Shown here: positions 1 through 7,850 of the stretch, piece after piece
Layout of the letters: every line of letters starts with the position of its first letter
How positions within the stretch are numbered: the stretch's first letter is position 1
From: Cohnella thermotolerans DSM 17683
GTDB lineage: Bacteria; Bacillota; Bacilli; Paenibacillales; Paenibacillaceae
Direction: 5' to 3'
Assembly (NCBI RefSeq): GCF_000429825.1
Contig: NZ_AUCP01000050.1
Coordinates: 1 to 49,445 of the forward strand
Length of the DNA stretch: 49,445 nt
Notes under the pieces: generated by a model
Seen by the model: only the letters and a program-made list of their open reading frames with translations
Told to the model about the DNA's origin: nothing
Databases searched by the model: none
Translations under genes and position numbers: made by a program

Positions 1-258
1 CATGGGCAGTAGTTGATACAGTTCCCGTTCGGAGTGGTTGAACAGATACGAAAGCAACGTCAGTCGGACGATCCGCTCCGGATCGGCAGCGGGACGCCCA
101 GTACTCTCCGTATACAGTGGTGCCACCCAATCATAGACCATAGAGAAATCGATAGCTTCGTTCAACTGGCGCAAAATGTGCTTTTTCGGCACGAGTTCAT
201 CCATGTCGATGAATTGGAACAACTGAGGCTGGATGGTCGACGACTTACTTGCTTTCAT
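1..258 (-). CDS. IS1182-family transposase, N-terminal part (runs off window)
   Basis: The minus strand encodes 86 codons from an ATG at 258 that stay open to the window edge. The peptide has FIDMDELVPKKHILRQLN, followed by AIDFSMVYDWVAPLY, TGRPAADPE and LLSYLFNHSERELYQLLP. This is the typical N-terminal (DUF772/InsH-like) portion of IS1182/IS5-group DDE transposases, which binds the element ends before the catalytic RNase H-like domain. The catalytic residues are not in view. It is unrelated in sequence to the transposase at the right edge of the window. Confidence 0.85.
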   Translation of the reverse strand, partial: MKASKSSTIQPQLFQFIDMDELVPKKHILRQLNEAIDFSMVYDWVAPLYTESTGRPAADPERIVRLTLLSYLFNHSERELYQLLPM

Positions 259-356
259 GCTCAATCACTCTTTCAATGGTCGTGTTACTGTATAATTCGA
301 CAAAACCGTGGTAAAAGCCTGCTTGGCGGACTTTTTCACCGGACTTCTAAACCCTC
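1..356 (-). mobile_element. IS1182-like insertion sequence, end portion
   Basis: The window opens inside an insertion sequence whose transposase runs leftward off the edge. The element probably ends near 352-356: read on the minus strand this side begins GAGGGTTTAGAAG and soon contains GTGAAAAAGTCC, resembling the GAGGG...GAAAAAGTC ends known for IS1182-type elements. The opposite end is outside the window, so the inverted repeat cannot be confirmed. The next gene starts about 53 bp beyond this end, so the IS sits in the upstream region of the amino-acid transporter operon. The exact terminus is an inference. Confidence 0.6.
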
Positions 357-408
357 TAATTACTGCTAAAATCATGTTAAATTATTTGACATTATCGGAG
401 GTCGAGCC

Positions 409-1293
409 ATGAAAAAGTGGTCGGTTTTGGCAATCTTTATGGTATTGATGCTGGCAGCCGCCGGTTGCGGCAAAGGGAATAACGCCGGCACGAGCGCGAG
501 CGAAGCGGCCGCCTCTCCCTCTGCCGAAGCTTCCGGAGGGGCAAGCGCGCCGGCCGGCGCCTCGGCCGATGCCGATGTCGTCTACAAGATCGCGACCGAC
601 GCCAGCTACGCGCCGATGGAGAGCATGGATAAAGACAAAATCGTTGGCTTCGACGTCGACTTCCTGGATGCGGTCATGAAGGAGGCGGGGCTGAAGTACA
701 AATTGGAGAACGTCGGCTGGGACCCGCTGTTCGCGGATCTCGACAAAGGCAAATCGAGCGCGTACGACGGCGGCATCTCGGCGATCTCGATTACGGACGA
801 CCGCAAGCAATCCTACGAGTTTTCCATTCCCTACTTCGAATCGAAAAATATGATTCTGACCAAGGAAGGAAGCCCGATCAAGAACGCGCTCGACCTGAAG
901 GACAAGAAAGTGGCCGTTCAGGGGGCGACGACGGCCGAGGAGCTGATGAAGGGCATCATGGGCAACTCCAATACGAATCTGAAGCGGTTCGACAGCAATA
1001 CGCTCGCGCTTCTGGAGCTGGAGAACAACGGAGTGGACGCGGTCGTGGCCGACTTCGCCGTCGTGCAGGCTTACGTGCAGAACAATCCGAACAAGAAATT
1101 CGTAGCCATCGAAGACAAGGCCAACTTCACGCCCGAATACTACGGCATTATTTTCCCTCAAGGCAAGGCTGATTTGAAAGCGAAGCTGGACCCTGCCATC
1201 GAGAAGTTCCGGGCAAGCGACGAATATAAGGCCATGTACAAGAAATGGATCGGCGTCGAGCCGGATACGACGGATCTGGTCAACGCGAAGTGA
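409..1293 (+). CDS. ABC transporter substrate-binding lipoprotein, polar amino acid type
   Basis: This 294-aa extracellular binding protein captures a polar amino acid and hands it to the permease encoded next. The N-terminus is a lipoprotein signal (MKKWSVLAIF, then LAAAGC with the lipidated Cys at residue 20). A Ser/Ala/Glu-rich linker to about residue 57 precedes a family-3 solute-binding domain: YKIATDASYAPME at the start, GFDVDFLDAVMKEAG, an internal DGGISAISIT hinge segment and VAVQGATTAEE. A GGAGG sits 7 bp before the ATG. Binding-pocket residues do not allow a confident ligand; glutamine, arginine or cystine are possible. The IS end lies about 53 bp upstream, so the native promoter may be displaced or supplied by the element. 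Confidence 0.9.
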   Translation: MKKWSVLAIFMVLMLAAAGCGKGNNAGTSASEAAASPSAEASGGASAPAGASADADVVYKIATDASYAPMESMDKDKIVGFDVDFLDAVMKEAGLKYKLENVGWDPLFADLDKGKSSAYDGGISAISITDDRKQSYEFSIPYFESKNMILTKEGSPIKNALDLKDKKVAVQGATTAEELMKGIMGNSNTNLKRFDSNTLALLELENNGVDAVVADFAVVQAYVQNNPNKKFVAIEDKANFTPEYYGIIFPQGKADLKAKLDPAIEKFRASDEYKAMYKKWIGVEPDTTDLVNAK

Positions 1294-1309
1294 ACCGATT
1301 CCGGACATC

Positions 1310-1342
1310 AGCATGCGTGCGGCAATATGGCGCATGCTTTTT
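1310..1342 (+). terminator. Intra-operon hairpin between binding protein and permease
   Basis: An 8-bp stem (AGCATGCG pairing with CGCATGCT) with a 13-nt loop is followed by a short T run. It lies in the 69-bp gap between the binding-protein and permease genes. In ABC importer operons such a partial terminator commonly raises binding-protein mRNA above permease and ATPase mRNA. The role is inferred; the hairpin is visible. Confidence 0.65.
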
Positions 1343-1362
1343 GACGTGGAGGAGAAGAGAGC

Positions 1363-2010
1363 ATGGACTTTCGTTTCGACATCGTTTGGGGTTACGCCCC
1401 CTTGCTGCTCAAGGGAACCGGGCTGACGGTCGGCATCTCGTTCGTCTCGATTTGGCTCGGCGCCATTCTCGGTCTCGGGATCGGGTTCGGGAAAATGTCG
1501 CGAAAAAGCTGGATCAGCTGGCCGGTCAGCGCGTACGTCAATTTTTTTCGGGGAACGCCGCTGATCGTGCAAGCGTTGATCGTTCATTATATTGTCATTC
1601 CGCCCATCCTAGGAACGACAAATGCAATTGTCGCCGGGATCGTCACCCTCTCTCTCAATTCCGCCGCCTATACGGCGGAAATTTACCGTGCGGGCATTCA
1701 ATCGATCGACCGTGGCCAGCGGGAGGCCGCTTACTCGCTGGGCATGACCCCCGGGCAAGCGATGCGGTTCGTCATTCTTCCGCAGGCGGTCAAGCGGATG
1801 ATTCCCGCCTTCGGCAACGAATTCATCGTGCTCGTGAAAGACTCCGCCATGCTCGCCTATATCGCCGTACCGGAACTCATGTACTGGAGCAACGCGATGA
1901 AGGGTCAATATTTGAAAGTGGTGGAAGCGTACACGACGGCCGCGCTCGTTTACTTCATCCTCACTTATTCGCTCAGCAAGCTGCTGCAATTCGTCGAGAG
2001 GAGGCTGTGA
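1363..2010 (+). CDS. Amino acid ABC transporter permease
   Basis: A 215-aa integral membrane permease of the His/Glu/Gln/Arg family. It has about five hydrophobic segments, the family signature [10 protein letters not shown] near residue 65, and the cytoplasmic EAA loop ([13 protein letters not shown]...FVILPQA) at residues about 122-145 that couples to the ATPase. GGAGGAG precedes the ATG. Only one permease is encoded, so it presumably works as a homodimer. It lies between the binding protein and, 4 bp downstream, the ATPase, which indicates a single operon. Confidence 0.9.
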   Translation: MDFRFDIVWGYAPLLLKGTGLTVGISFVSIWLGAILGLGIGFGKMSRKSWISWPVSAYVNFFRGTPLIVQALIVHYIVIPPILGTTNAIVAGIVTLSLNSAAYTAEIYRAGIQSIDRGQREAAYSLGMTPGQAMRFVILPQAVKRMIPAFGNEFIVLVKDSAMLAYIAVPELMYWSNAMKGQYLKVVEAYTTAALVYFILTYSLSKLLQFVERRL

Positions 2011-2014
2011 CGCG

Positions 2015-2749
2015 ATGGGGGACCCGATCATTCAGGTGACGGATCTGTGCAAATCGTACGGCGCGAACACCGTGCTTCGGAGCGTCAATCTCGAGGTGCG
2101 GCGCCAGGAGGTCGTCGTCGTCATCGGCCCTTCCGGCTCGGGCAAGTCGACGCTGCTTCGCTGTTTGAACTTGCTGGAGGTGCCCGAACAAGGGGATATT
2201 CGGATAGAAGGACGCTCGCTCCTGGACAAGGGCGTCCGCATTACGGAAATTCGGGCGGAAGTAGGAATGGTGTTCCAGCGGTTTAACCTTTTTCCCCATA
2301 TGAGCGTTCTGGACAATATTACGCTGTCGCCCGTTCGCGTCCGGAAGCTGCCCAAGGAGCAGGCCGCGGTCAAGGCGTTCGAGCTGCTTCGCAAGGTCGG
2401 GCTGGAAGACAAGGCGAACGCCGCCCCCGATTCGTTGTCCGGCGGCCAGGCCCAGCGGGTCGCGATCGCGCGGGCGCTGGCCATGGAGCCGAAGATCATG
2501 CTGTTCGACGAGCCGACGTCGGCGCTCGATCCGGAGATGGTGGGCGAGGTGCTCGCCGTCATGAAAGAGCTGGCGGCCGAAGGGATGACGATGGTCGTCG
2601 TCACGCACGAGATGGGATTCGCGCGCGAGGTGGGGGATCGGGTGCTGTTCATGGAGCGGGGAAGCATCGTGGAGGAGGGGACGCCGCAGGACGTGTTCGA
2701 TTGTCCGCGCGAGGAGCGAACGAGGCTGTTTTTGTCCAAGGTGCTGTGA
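2015..2749 (+). CDS. Amino acid ABC transporter ATP-binding protein
   Basis: A 244-aa cytoplasmic ATPase that drives the importer encoded by the two genes upstream. All nucleotide-binding motifs are intact: Walker [10 protein letters not shown] (about residues 38-46), Q-loop [13 protein letters not shown] signature [15 protein letters not shown], Walker [15 protein letters not shown] and the switch-histidine segment [13 protein letters not shown]. Length and motif pattern match the GlnQ/HisP/ArtP group, but sequence alone does not settle the substrate. No strong terminator is visible immediately after it. Confidence 0.93.
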   Translation: MGDPIIQVTDLCKSYGANTVLRSVNLEVRRQEVVVVIGPSGSGKSTLLRCLNLLEVPEQGDIRIEGRSLLDKGVRITEIRAEVGMVFQRFNLFPHMSVLDNITLSPVRVRKLPKEQAAVKAFELLRKVGLEDKANAAPDSLSGGQAQRVAIARALAMEPKIMLFDEPTSALDPEMVGEVLAVMKELAAEGMTMVVVTHEMGFAREVGDRVLFMERGSIVEEGTPQDVFDCPREERTRLFLSKVL

Positions 2750-2760
2750 AAGCAGGGGCT

Positions 2761-2790
2761 TTGATCGATACGGCCTCCTCAGGGTAAAAT
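2761..2790 (+). promoter_or_regulatory. Putative sigma-A promoter for the DUF445 gene
   Basis: TTGATC (2761-2766) and TAAAAT (2785-2790) are separated by 18 bp and placed 37 bp before the start codon. This is a good match to the housekeeping consensus and gives the following gene its own promoter after the transporter operon. Confidence 0.5.
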
Positions 2791-2827
2791 AAACCATATC
2801 GAACATTTGCCCGACAAGGAGCGCACG

Positions 2828-4072
2828 ATGCCTAGAAAACCGAAACATACGGCGGCGATATCGCTCGGCGTGATGGCGGCGGGGTTCGCCGCCACCTTTC
2901 CGATAGCCGGCCACGGGGCGGGCGCGCTATTGCACGGAGGCTTCGAGGCGGGACTGGTCGGCGGCCTCGCCGATTGGTTCGCGGTGACCGCGCTGTTCCG
3001 GCGGCCGCTCGGCCTGCCGATCCCGCATACCGCGCTGCTGCCCCGCAACCGCGATAAAGTCGTTCGTTCGCTCGTCTCCGCGATGGAGAACGAGCTTCTG
3101 ACCAAAGAGAGCATCAAGTCGAAAGTGAACGAGTATTTGGCTCCGGCCAAGATGATCGGGTTTGCCGAACGGCATCTGGATCAAGCGGCCCGCGCAGTCG
3201 CCGTCCTGGGCGATTATGTGCTGCGCCATCTGCCGCTGGAACGGTTCGTCCCGCCGCTGGCGAAGGGGCTTGAGCACAAAATACGCGAATGGGATTCCGT
3301 CTCGTTGCTGCGGTTCGTCAGGGATGAGATTACGGCTCGCGGATACGAGGAGAAGGCGCTGCAATTTCTGCTGGCCAAGGCGGAGAACGTCGTCGCTCAG
3401 GACGCGGTTCGCTATCAGCTGGGAACGATGGCGGCGGAAGCGCTGGGCAGCGTTCAGGCGAAGGGGCTCATGGGCTTTGCGGTCAACGCGTTCGTCGGCT
3501 TTATGAGCGAAGAGAAGCTGGGGGCCATGCTGCAGAACGTCATTTTGAACCATTTGCGGGACATGCGGCAATTCGAGGAGCATCCGCTGCGGCGGCTCGT
3601 TCTCGCGGAGATGCGCAAGGCGATCGAACAGTTGCCGGACAACGAGGCTGTCGTCCGGGAGCTGGATGCGGCCAAAGCCGGTTTGCCGGAACGGTTGAAC
3701 CTGGAAGCGCGTTTGCTGAAGTGGGCGGAAGAGCTGCGAAGCCAAGCGCTCGAACGGATTCGCGAGCCCCGGTTCGCGGACGAGATCGTGCGTCCGGCGC
3801 TGGAAGGTCTGGTCGCTCGGTTCAAGGAGGAGCCGGACTCGCTCGTTCCGCTTCGCCAATGGGCGCAGGACCGCGTTGCGGGCGTCGTCGACGCGAACCA
3901 TGCGCGAATCGGCCAGCTCGTTCGCGAAAATGTGGACAAGCTGGACAACGAGACGCTCATCCGGATGCTCGAGGACAAGATCGGCGGCGACCTGCAATGG
4001 ATTCGCGTCAACGGGGCCGTATGCGGCTTCCTGATCGGTCTCGTTCTGGAAGGGATCAATCTGCTGATCTGA
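2828..4072 (+). CDS. DUF445 family membrane protein
   Basis: A 414-aa protein of the DUF445 family, whose function is not established. Family features visible are the glycine-rich N-terminal membrane segment and the conserved GGFEAGLVGGLADWFAVTAL followed by LFRRPLGLPIPHTAL near residues 40-70. A long charged, mostly helical cytoplasmic-like region follows, with a final hydrophobic C-terminal segment (VCGFLIGLVLEGINLLI). The ATG at 2828 is preferred over the in-frame TTG at 2807 because AAGGAG lies 6 bp before it. Close relatives such as YheB occur across Bacillus and Paenibacillus. It is flanked by a transporter operon and an IF-3 paralogue with no obvious functional link. Confidence 0.85.
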   Translation: MPRKPKHTAAISLGVMAAGFAATFPIAGHGAGALLHGGFEAGLVGGLADWFAVTALFRRPLGLPIPHTALLPRNRDKVVRSLVSAMENELLTKESIKSKVNEYLAPAKMIGFAERHLDQAARAVAVLGDYVLRHLPLERFVPPLAKGLEHKIREWDSVSLLRFVRDEITARGYEEKALQFLLAKAENVVAQDAVRYQLGTMAAEALGSVQAKGLMGFAVNAFVGFMSEEKLGAMLQNVILNHLRDMRQFEEHPLRRLVLAEMRKAIEQLPDNEAVVRELDAAKAGLPERLNLEARLLKWAEELRSQALERIREPRFADEIVRPALEGLVARFKEEPDSLVPLRQWAQDRVAGVVDANHARIGQLVRENVDKLDNETLIRMLEDKIGGDLQWIRVNGAVCGFLIGLVLEGINLLI

Positions 4073-4099
4073 GCGCCTGACGCCTGGAGGTTATCATCG

Positions 4100-4630
4100 A
4101 TGATTATGAACGAACGGATCAAAGCTTCGGAAGTCCGTCTGACCGGCGTGGACGGGGAAGATTTGGGCGTCGTCTCCCGAGCCGAAGCGCTGGAGCTCGC
4201 CCGCAGGCTGGGGGTCGATCTCGTGTGCGAATCGCTCTACAGCAGCCCGCCTCCATGTCGGTTGATCGGCAAGGGGACCGCCAAGGACCGGCTGAACAAG
4301 GAACGCCGGAATGAGCGTCGGGAAGGGCAAGCCCCGAAGGCCAAGGAGATTCGGTTGACGCCTCAAATCGAGGAGCACGACTACGAGACCAAGGCAAGGC
4401 AGGCGGGCAAGCTGCTGGAAGCCGGGAACGCCGTCCAGTTGGTCGTCAAGCTCGGCAACGCCAAGGAAGGGGCGGCGGCGAAGGAGCTGCTGGAGCGCTT
4501 GGCGCGGGATTTGTCGCCGAACGGCGCGAAGGAGACGGGCGTTCAGGTCAGCGGCAAGCAGGCCGCCGTCCGCCTCCGTCCTTCCGCCTTGCGCGATAGG
4601 CAGAGGGGGACAGGCCCGTATGCTACTTGA
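4100..4630 (+). CDS. Divergent translation initiation factor IF-3 paralogue
   Basis: A 176-aa protein with the two-domain IF-3 layout. The N-terminal half has NERIKASEVRLTGVDGEDLGVV and the ARRLGVDLVCES segment. A charged linker follows, then the C-terminal ribosome-binding domain beginning KEIRLTPQIEEHDYETKARQ. The canonical C-domain FRGRE block is missing, replaced by KLGNAKEGAAA, and the C-terminus ends in an atypical RQRGTGPYAT. It is not followed by rpmI-rplT, the usual partners of the housekeeping infC, so it is probably a second, specialised or decaying copy. Its last 8 bp run into the AraC remnant on the other strand, which supplies the stop codon context. TGGAGG precedes the start; ATG 4106 is an alternative. 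Confidence 0.8.
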   Translation: MIMNERIKASEVRLTGVDGEDLGVVSRAEALELARRLGVDLVCESLYSSPPPCRLIGKGTAKDRLNKERRNERREGQAPKAKEIRLTPQIEEHDYETKARQAGKLLEAGNAVQLVVKLGNAKEGAAAKELLERLARDLSPNGAKETGVQVSGKQAAVRLRPSALRDRQRGTGPYAT

Positions 4631-4739
4631 ACGCCTTGGAGAACGAGAAAAGATCCGGGTATCCGACGGATTGGGCGATCTCGGACAGCTTGTATTCCGT
4701 CTGATCCAGCAGCAGCCTGGCCTCGTTCATTTTGGAACG
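4623..4739 (-). pseudogene. AraC-family regulator, C-terminal helix-turn-helix remnant
   Basis: On the minus strand about 38 codons read MNEARLLLDQTEYKLSEIA, then QSVGYPDLFSFSKAFK and a stop. This is the second helix-turn-helix of an AraC/XylS regulator, normally followed by KxxGxSPxxYR, which is absent. Upstream the frame joins abruptly at about 4739 to the antisense of the mtlD fragment. The piece is thus truncated at both ends and cannot encode a working regulator. Confidence 0.7.
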
Positions 4740-4954
4740 AATCGGAGCACCGCAAATACATTCGCAAATCGCTGCAGCGCTTCGCCAATTCCCGAATGGC
4801 CGACAAGGTCGCCCGGGTCGGCCGGTCCCCCTTGCGCAAGCTGGCGGCGACCGACCGCCTCGTCCGACCGGCCCTCCAGGCCGCCGCGTTCGGCATGGAG
4901 GCTCCCCATCTCGTCTCGCTCATCTCCGCCGCGCTGCTGTTCGATTACGAGCTT
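4739..4954 (+). pseudogene. mtlD: Mannitol-1-phosphate 5-dehydrogenase (mtlD), C-terminal remnant
   Basis: In one frame the sequence reads HRKYIRKSLQRFAN, DKVARVGRSPLRKL, ATDRLVRPALQAA and LISAALLFDYE. These match the C-terminal domain of MtlD-type polyol dehydrogenases (consensus KYIxKxLxRFxNP...VxRVGRSPIRKLxPxDRL). No N-terminal NAD-binding domain exists; the fragment begins at the junction with the AraC remnant and similarity fades after 4954. Together they look like debris left by a deletion joining two convergent genes. Homology is recognised by eye; a profile search would confirm it. Confidence 0.65.
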
Positions 4955-5151
4955 CGGCTTCGCCGCTGCCGCATGACGCAAGCCTCGGCCCTGTATTATA
5001 CTGGGCTGAGGCTGTTTTTTCGGCTGCAGCGCTTCTTTCGCCGGAAAGGCATCGGGAACTCGCACGGTGCCTTTGCCCGAGAGCATTCGTTAACGCGGGA
5101 AGGCCGAACCGTTTTCGCCCCATTCAACAATCGGGAAGGAAGAATGGCATT

Positions 5152-6210
5152 ATGTTCTTGTACGATAACGAGCAAGCGGAGAAAATTCGCGAACATTCGC
5201 AGCGGATGGAGCAGCGCGGGGAGATCGAGCCTTGGTTGCTGGAGCTGACGTACGACGCCAAGCTGTTCAAGGCGTTCGTCCCGCGCGAGCTGGGCGGGCT
5301 TGCGCTTGGGCTGCCGGAGGCGCTGCGGCTGTTCGAGCGCGCGTCCTGGATCGACGGCGCCTTCGGCTGGCTCGTCACGATCGGCTCGGGCGGCGGCTTC
5401 TTCTGCGCGACGCTGCCGGAGCGGGAGGCTGCGGCGCTGTTCTCGGGGCGCGAAGCCGTGCTCGCGGGCAGCGGCCTCCCGACCGGGACGGCGAAGCCGG
5501 TCGAGGGGGGCTACAGGGTGAGCGGACGCTGGAAGTTTTGCAGCGGCTCGACATACGCAAGCTTTTATACCGCCAATTGCATGATCGAAGGCGAAGGCGA
5601 ACCGCGCATGCGTTCGTTCGCGTTCCTCCCGGAACAGGTGGAGGTGATCCGCGACTGGAATTCGCTCGGGCTGCGGGCGACGTCCAGCCATTCGATCGCG
5701 GTTCGCGACGCGTTCGTGCCGGAGAGCATGACCTTCGACATCGCCTCGGAGCCCCGCTACGACGACCCGATCTATCGCGTTCCGTTCCTTCCGTTCGCCC
5801 AAACCTCGTTTGCCGCGGTCTCGATCGGGATCGCCCGTCATTTTCTTGAGGAATGCCGGTCCTTTGCCGATCTCAAGGCTCCCGAATGGAGCGCGGCCCA
5901 GCCTCGCCGCCTGGAAGCGCTGCTAGGCGCCGTCGAAGCGCAAGAGAACAGGCTGAACGCGGCATGCGATCGATTCTACGCCGCGGTCGAATCGTCCTGG
6001 GCGGCGTTCGTTCGGGAGGGAGCGCTGCCGGATGTGCGCTGGGACGAGGTCGGCCGCGTCAGCCAGGAAGCGGCGGGCGAAGCCCGGAGCGGCGCGCAGG
6101 CGGTGTTTCCGCTGCTGGGCATGACGGCGCTGCTGAACGATCACCCGCTGAACCGCACCTGGCGCGACCTGCACACGGTGACGCAGCATTCCGTCCTTCT
6201 GTCTCTATAG
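5152..6210 (+). CDS. Acyl-CoA dehydrogenase-fold flavoprotein
   Basis: A 352-aa protein with the acyl-CoA dehydrogenase fold. The N-terminal helical domain has FVPRELGGLALGLPEALRLFE, a typical ACAD segment. The beta domain has GSGLPTGTAKPVEGGYRVSG and RWKFCSGSTYA, the usual flavin-contacting GxW(K)FxSG block. The C-terminal helical domain ends with NRTWRDLHTVTQHSVLL. That C-terminal HxxWRDxxTxxxH-like pattern resembles the class D flavin monooxygenases (DszC/HsaA type) more than true dehydrogenases, so it may be an oxygenase needing a separate reductase; no reductase gene is adjacent. The ATG at 5152 is chosen because GGAAGGAAG precedes it and the N-terminal homology starts there. Confidence 0.78.
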   Translation: MFLYDNEQAEKIREHSQRMEQRGEIEPWLLELTYDAKLFKAFVPRELGGLALGLPEALRLFERASWIDGAFGWLVTIGSGGGFFCATLPEREAAALFSGREAVLAGSGLPTGTAKPVEGGYRVSGRWKFCSGSTYASFYTANCMIEGEGEPRMRSFAFLPEQVEVIRDWNSLGLRATSSHSIAVRDAFVPESMTFDIASEPRYDDPIYRVPFLPFAQTSFAAVSIGIARHFLEECRSFADLKAPEWSAAQPRRLEALLGAVEAQENRLNAACDRFYAAVESSWAAFVREGALPDVRWDEVGRVSQEAAGEARSGAQAVFPLLGMTALLNDHPLNRTWRDLHTVTQHSVLLSL

Positions 6211-6275
6211 AGCCATTGAAGGCATCTGCCCTAATAGAACGAGCAAGCCGCCGCTTCCGCATGGATAAAAAGGTC

Positions 6276-6304
6276 TTGACCGGACGGAGCCGAAGGAATA
6301 GAAT
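6276..6304 (+). promoter_or_regulatory. Sigma-A promoter upstream of the HPP-like gene
   Basis: TTGACC (6276-6281) and TAGAAT (6299-6304) are separated by exactly 17 bp, 36 bp ahead of the ATG at 6341. This is a close match to the housekeeping consensus and fits a separate transcription unit. Confidence 0.6.
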
Positions 6305-6340
6305 TTTACGGACAAATGCATGTAAAGGAATCGGGATAGA

Positions 6341-6817
6341 ATGAAGCTTAAAGCACTCGCAGCCTGCTCGTACATCGGCTTTGCTTACTTCTTGTCGGCG
6401 CACGTCCCGGGGTTTCACCCGCTTTTTTTTCCCACGCTAGGCGCATTCGCTTACTTGTTCATTACACGCGCGGCTACGTTGCGGGAGATGGGCCTCGCGG
6501 CATGCCGGGCGGTCGTCGTCTCCTTCGCCGGCTCGGTCCTGTCGCAGCTGCACCCCAGTACGGTGTTTTTCGTCGTCAACGCCTTATTCGCATTCTGGCT
6601 CATCCACTGGCGGAAGTGGAACATGCCTCCGATCATGGCCGTCTCCTTCATTCCGTTCTTCGTGCACGCCTCCGATCTGTGGAGACTTCCGGTGTTTACG
6701 GCGGCGGCGATCTCGGGACTTGCGCTTACGCTCGCGCTGGCGGCGGTCGTCGGGAGGATGTGCGCCCTGCAGACGTTTCAAGAGGCATCCGGGGTTCACG
6801 GCACGAGCGCTGATTGA
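6341..6817 (+). CDS. HPP-like small integral membrane protein
   Basis: A 158-aa protein made almost entirely of hydrophobic segments, about five. The first half contains HPLFFPTLGAFAYLFITRA, similar to the PxLGASAxL pattern of HPP-family membrane proteins. Later segments include STVFFVVNALFAFWLIHW and the long LALTLALAAVVGRMC. The HPP family is poorly characterised, with some members linked to nitrite transport. The assignment rests on one motif and the topology, so it is tentative. A good promoter at 6276-6304 serves it. Confidence 0.5.
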   Translation: MKLKALAACSYIGFAYFLSAHVPGFHPLFFPTLGAFAYLFITRAATLREMGLAACRAVVVSFAGSVLSQLHPSTVFFVVNALFAFWLIHWRKWNMPPIMAVSFIPFFVHASDLWRLPVFTAAAISGLALTLALAAVVGRMCALQTFQEASGVHGTSAD

Positions 6818-6879
6818 ACGCGCGTCATGCAACTTGATAACAGGCGTATCCGTATAATCCTGTAAATGGAAGGGAGAGG

Positions 6880-7392
6880 GTGCGGTTGGAGCTCTATTTT
6901 CGCGATAATTTCTTTAATAGCGGGTTGACGGACATTTTGGACGCATCGGAGGGGCATGCGGGGTCGTTGGATTTGAAAAGCGCGTTCGGCGCGTCGCTGG
7001 ACGTATACGGCCCGGGCGGAGAGCTGGCGTACAGCGGAGGGTTCGGCTTTTTCTCGTCCAAGTGGACCGTCAGCGATGCGAGCGGGCAGGAAGTCGGCTT
7101 GCTTCGCGAACGGATGGCGTTCTTCTCCAAGAAGTATACGTACGAGGCGTTCGGACGGGGCGAATACGACATTTTGTCCCCGGCGTTCTCCAGAGAATAC
7201 GAAGTGGTGGACGGCGAAGGACGCCAAGTGGCCCGCTTCGATCAGGTGAACGGTTGGTTCTCCTCCGGCGCGTTCCGCTTGGAGAACCGGTCGGAAGAGC
7301 TGGACAGTTACGAGCTTGTCGCCGTCATTATGGGCATGCACGCCATTCAGAAGCGCGACAACGCCCGGCGCAACCAAATAAACGGCATATAG
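6880..7392 (+). CDS. LURP-one/tubby-like domain protein
   Basis: About 170 aa, soluble, rich in alternating beta strands. It has the repeating pattern of LURP-one-related (tubby C-terminal-like) domains: LDVYGPGGELAYSGGFGFF, then KWTVSDASGQEVGLLRE, FFSKKYTYEAF, YEVVDGEGRQVARFDQ and an ending helix ELVAVIMGMHAIQKRDN. The function of bacterial members is not established. The start is ambiguous: GTG 6880 lies directly after AGGGAGAGG, while TTG 6886 has a more usual spacing. A TATAAT at 6854-6859 may be its -10 box, but the -35 is poor. Confidence 0.65.
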   Translation: MRLELYFRDNFFNSGLTDILDASEGHAGSLDLKSAFGASLDVYGPGGELAYSGGFGFFSSKWTVSDASGQEVGLLRERMAFFSKKYTYEAFGRGEYDILSPAFSREYEVVDGEGRQVARFDQVNGWFSSGAFRLENRSEELDSYELVAVIMGMHAIQKRDNARRNQINGI

Positions 7393-7405
7393 GCGGCACG
7401 GAGTC

Positions 7406-7807
7406 GCTAGCTTTGCATAAAAACTTCGGATTTTTGTCCAGGATCCTTCAGGGGATGTTTATTCCATCCAAAGTCCCTTCTCGCATGGGTACTCCGAGAT
7501 TTAATCGGGATTTGCTTTGGCTCTTACGGACCGAGGATCCGTAATTTCTCGCCTGGAAGCTTATTTAAGCAATGGAACGGACACAGGATCCGTTATTTGC
7601 TTCAAACCGTGCCTCCAACGAGGAAAATCCGACGCATAGCGGAACGAGGGTCCGTTAGAATGTAAAAAACGCGATTTTTGGGCAAATAACGGCCTCTGTG
7701 TCCGTTTGGGTTCGGAGTCACGCTCGGTCATGTACCATGAAGCCCTAAAGACGCCGAAGACGTGTTTGCTTGTGGAAAAATAGCTTGACAACTTATGCAA
7801 AGCTAGC
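7406..7807. repeat. 15-bp inverted repeats flanking repeat copy 1
   Basis: GCTAGCTTTGCATAA at 7406-7420 is repeated as its exact complement at 7793-7807. The pair encloses about 370 bp that includes repeat copy 1. Together with the lack of a coding frame this looks like a miniature non-autonomous element. The flanks of copy 2 near 35916 do not carry the same perfect pair. No target-site duplication is obvious. Confidence 0.6.
7508..7793 (+). repeat. 286-bp dispersed repeat, copy 1
   Basis: This stretch recurs in the same orientation at 35631-35916 with 7 substitutions and two 1-base indels by eye, about 97% identity. It contains a long stem: AACGGACACAG...CCGTTATTTGC (7576-7600) pairs with GCAAATAACGG...CTGTGTCCGTT (7682-7706), with three unpaired central bases and an 81-nt loop. 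Several GGATCCGTTA-like submotifs recur inside. A 79-codon minus-strand frame exists here, but one of the indels shifts it in copy 2, so it is probably not coding. The 7393-7507 leader holds nothing else recognisable. It resembles intergenic repeats common in Paenibacillus genomes (recollection, not checked). Confidence 0.85.
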
Positions 7808-7850
7808 GGTACGGAGTCCGTTGCAGGACCAGGTGGCTGGGCAAAACCGA

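Noticed and set aside
13..369. A 118-codon plus-strand frame at the left edge
   Set aside because: It is antisense to the IS transposase and runs into the IS terminus.
7561..7800. A 79-codon minus-strand frame within repeat copy 1
   Set aside because: One-base indels between the two near-identical repeat copies shift the frame, so it is not conserved as protein.
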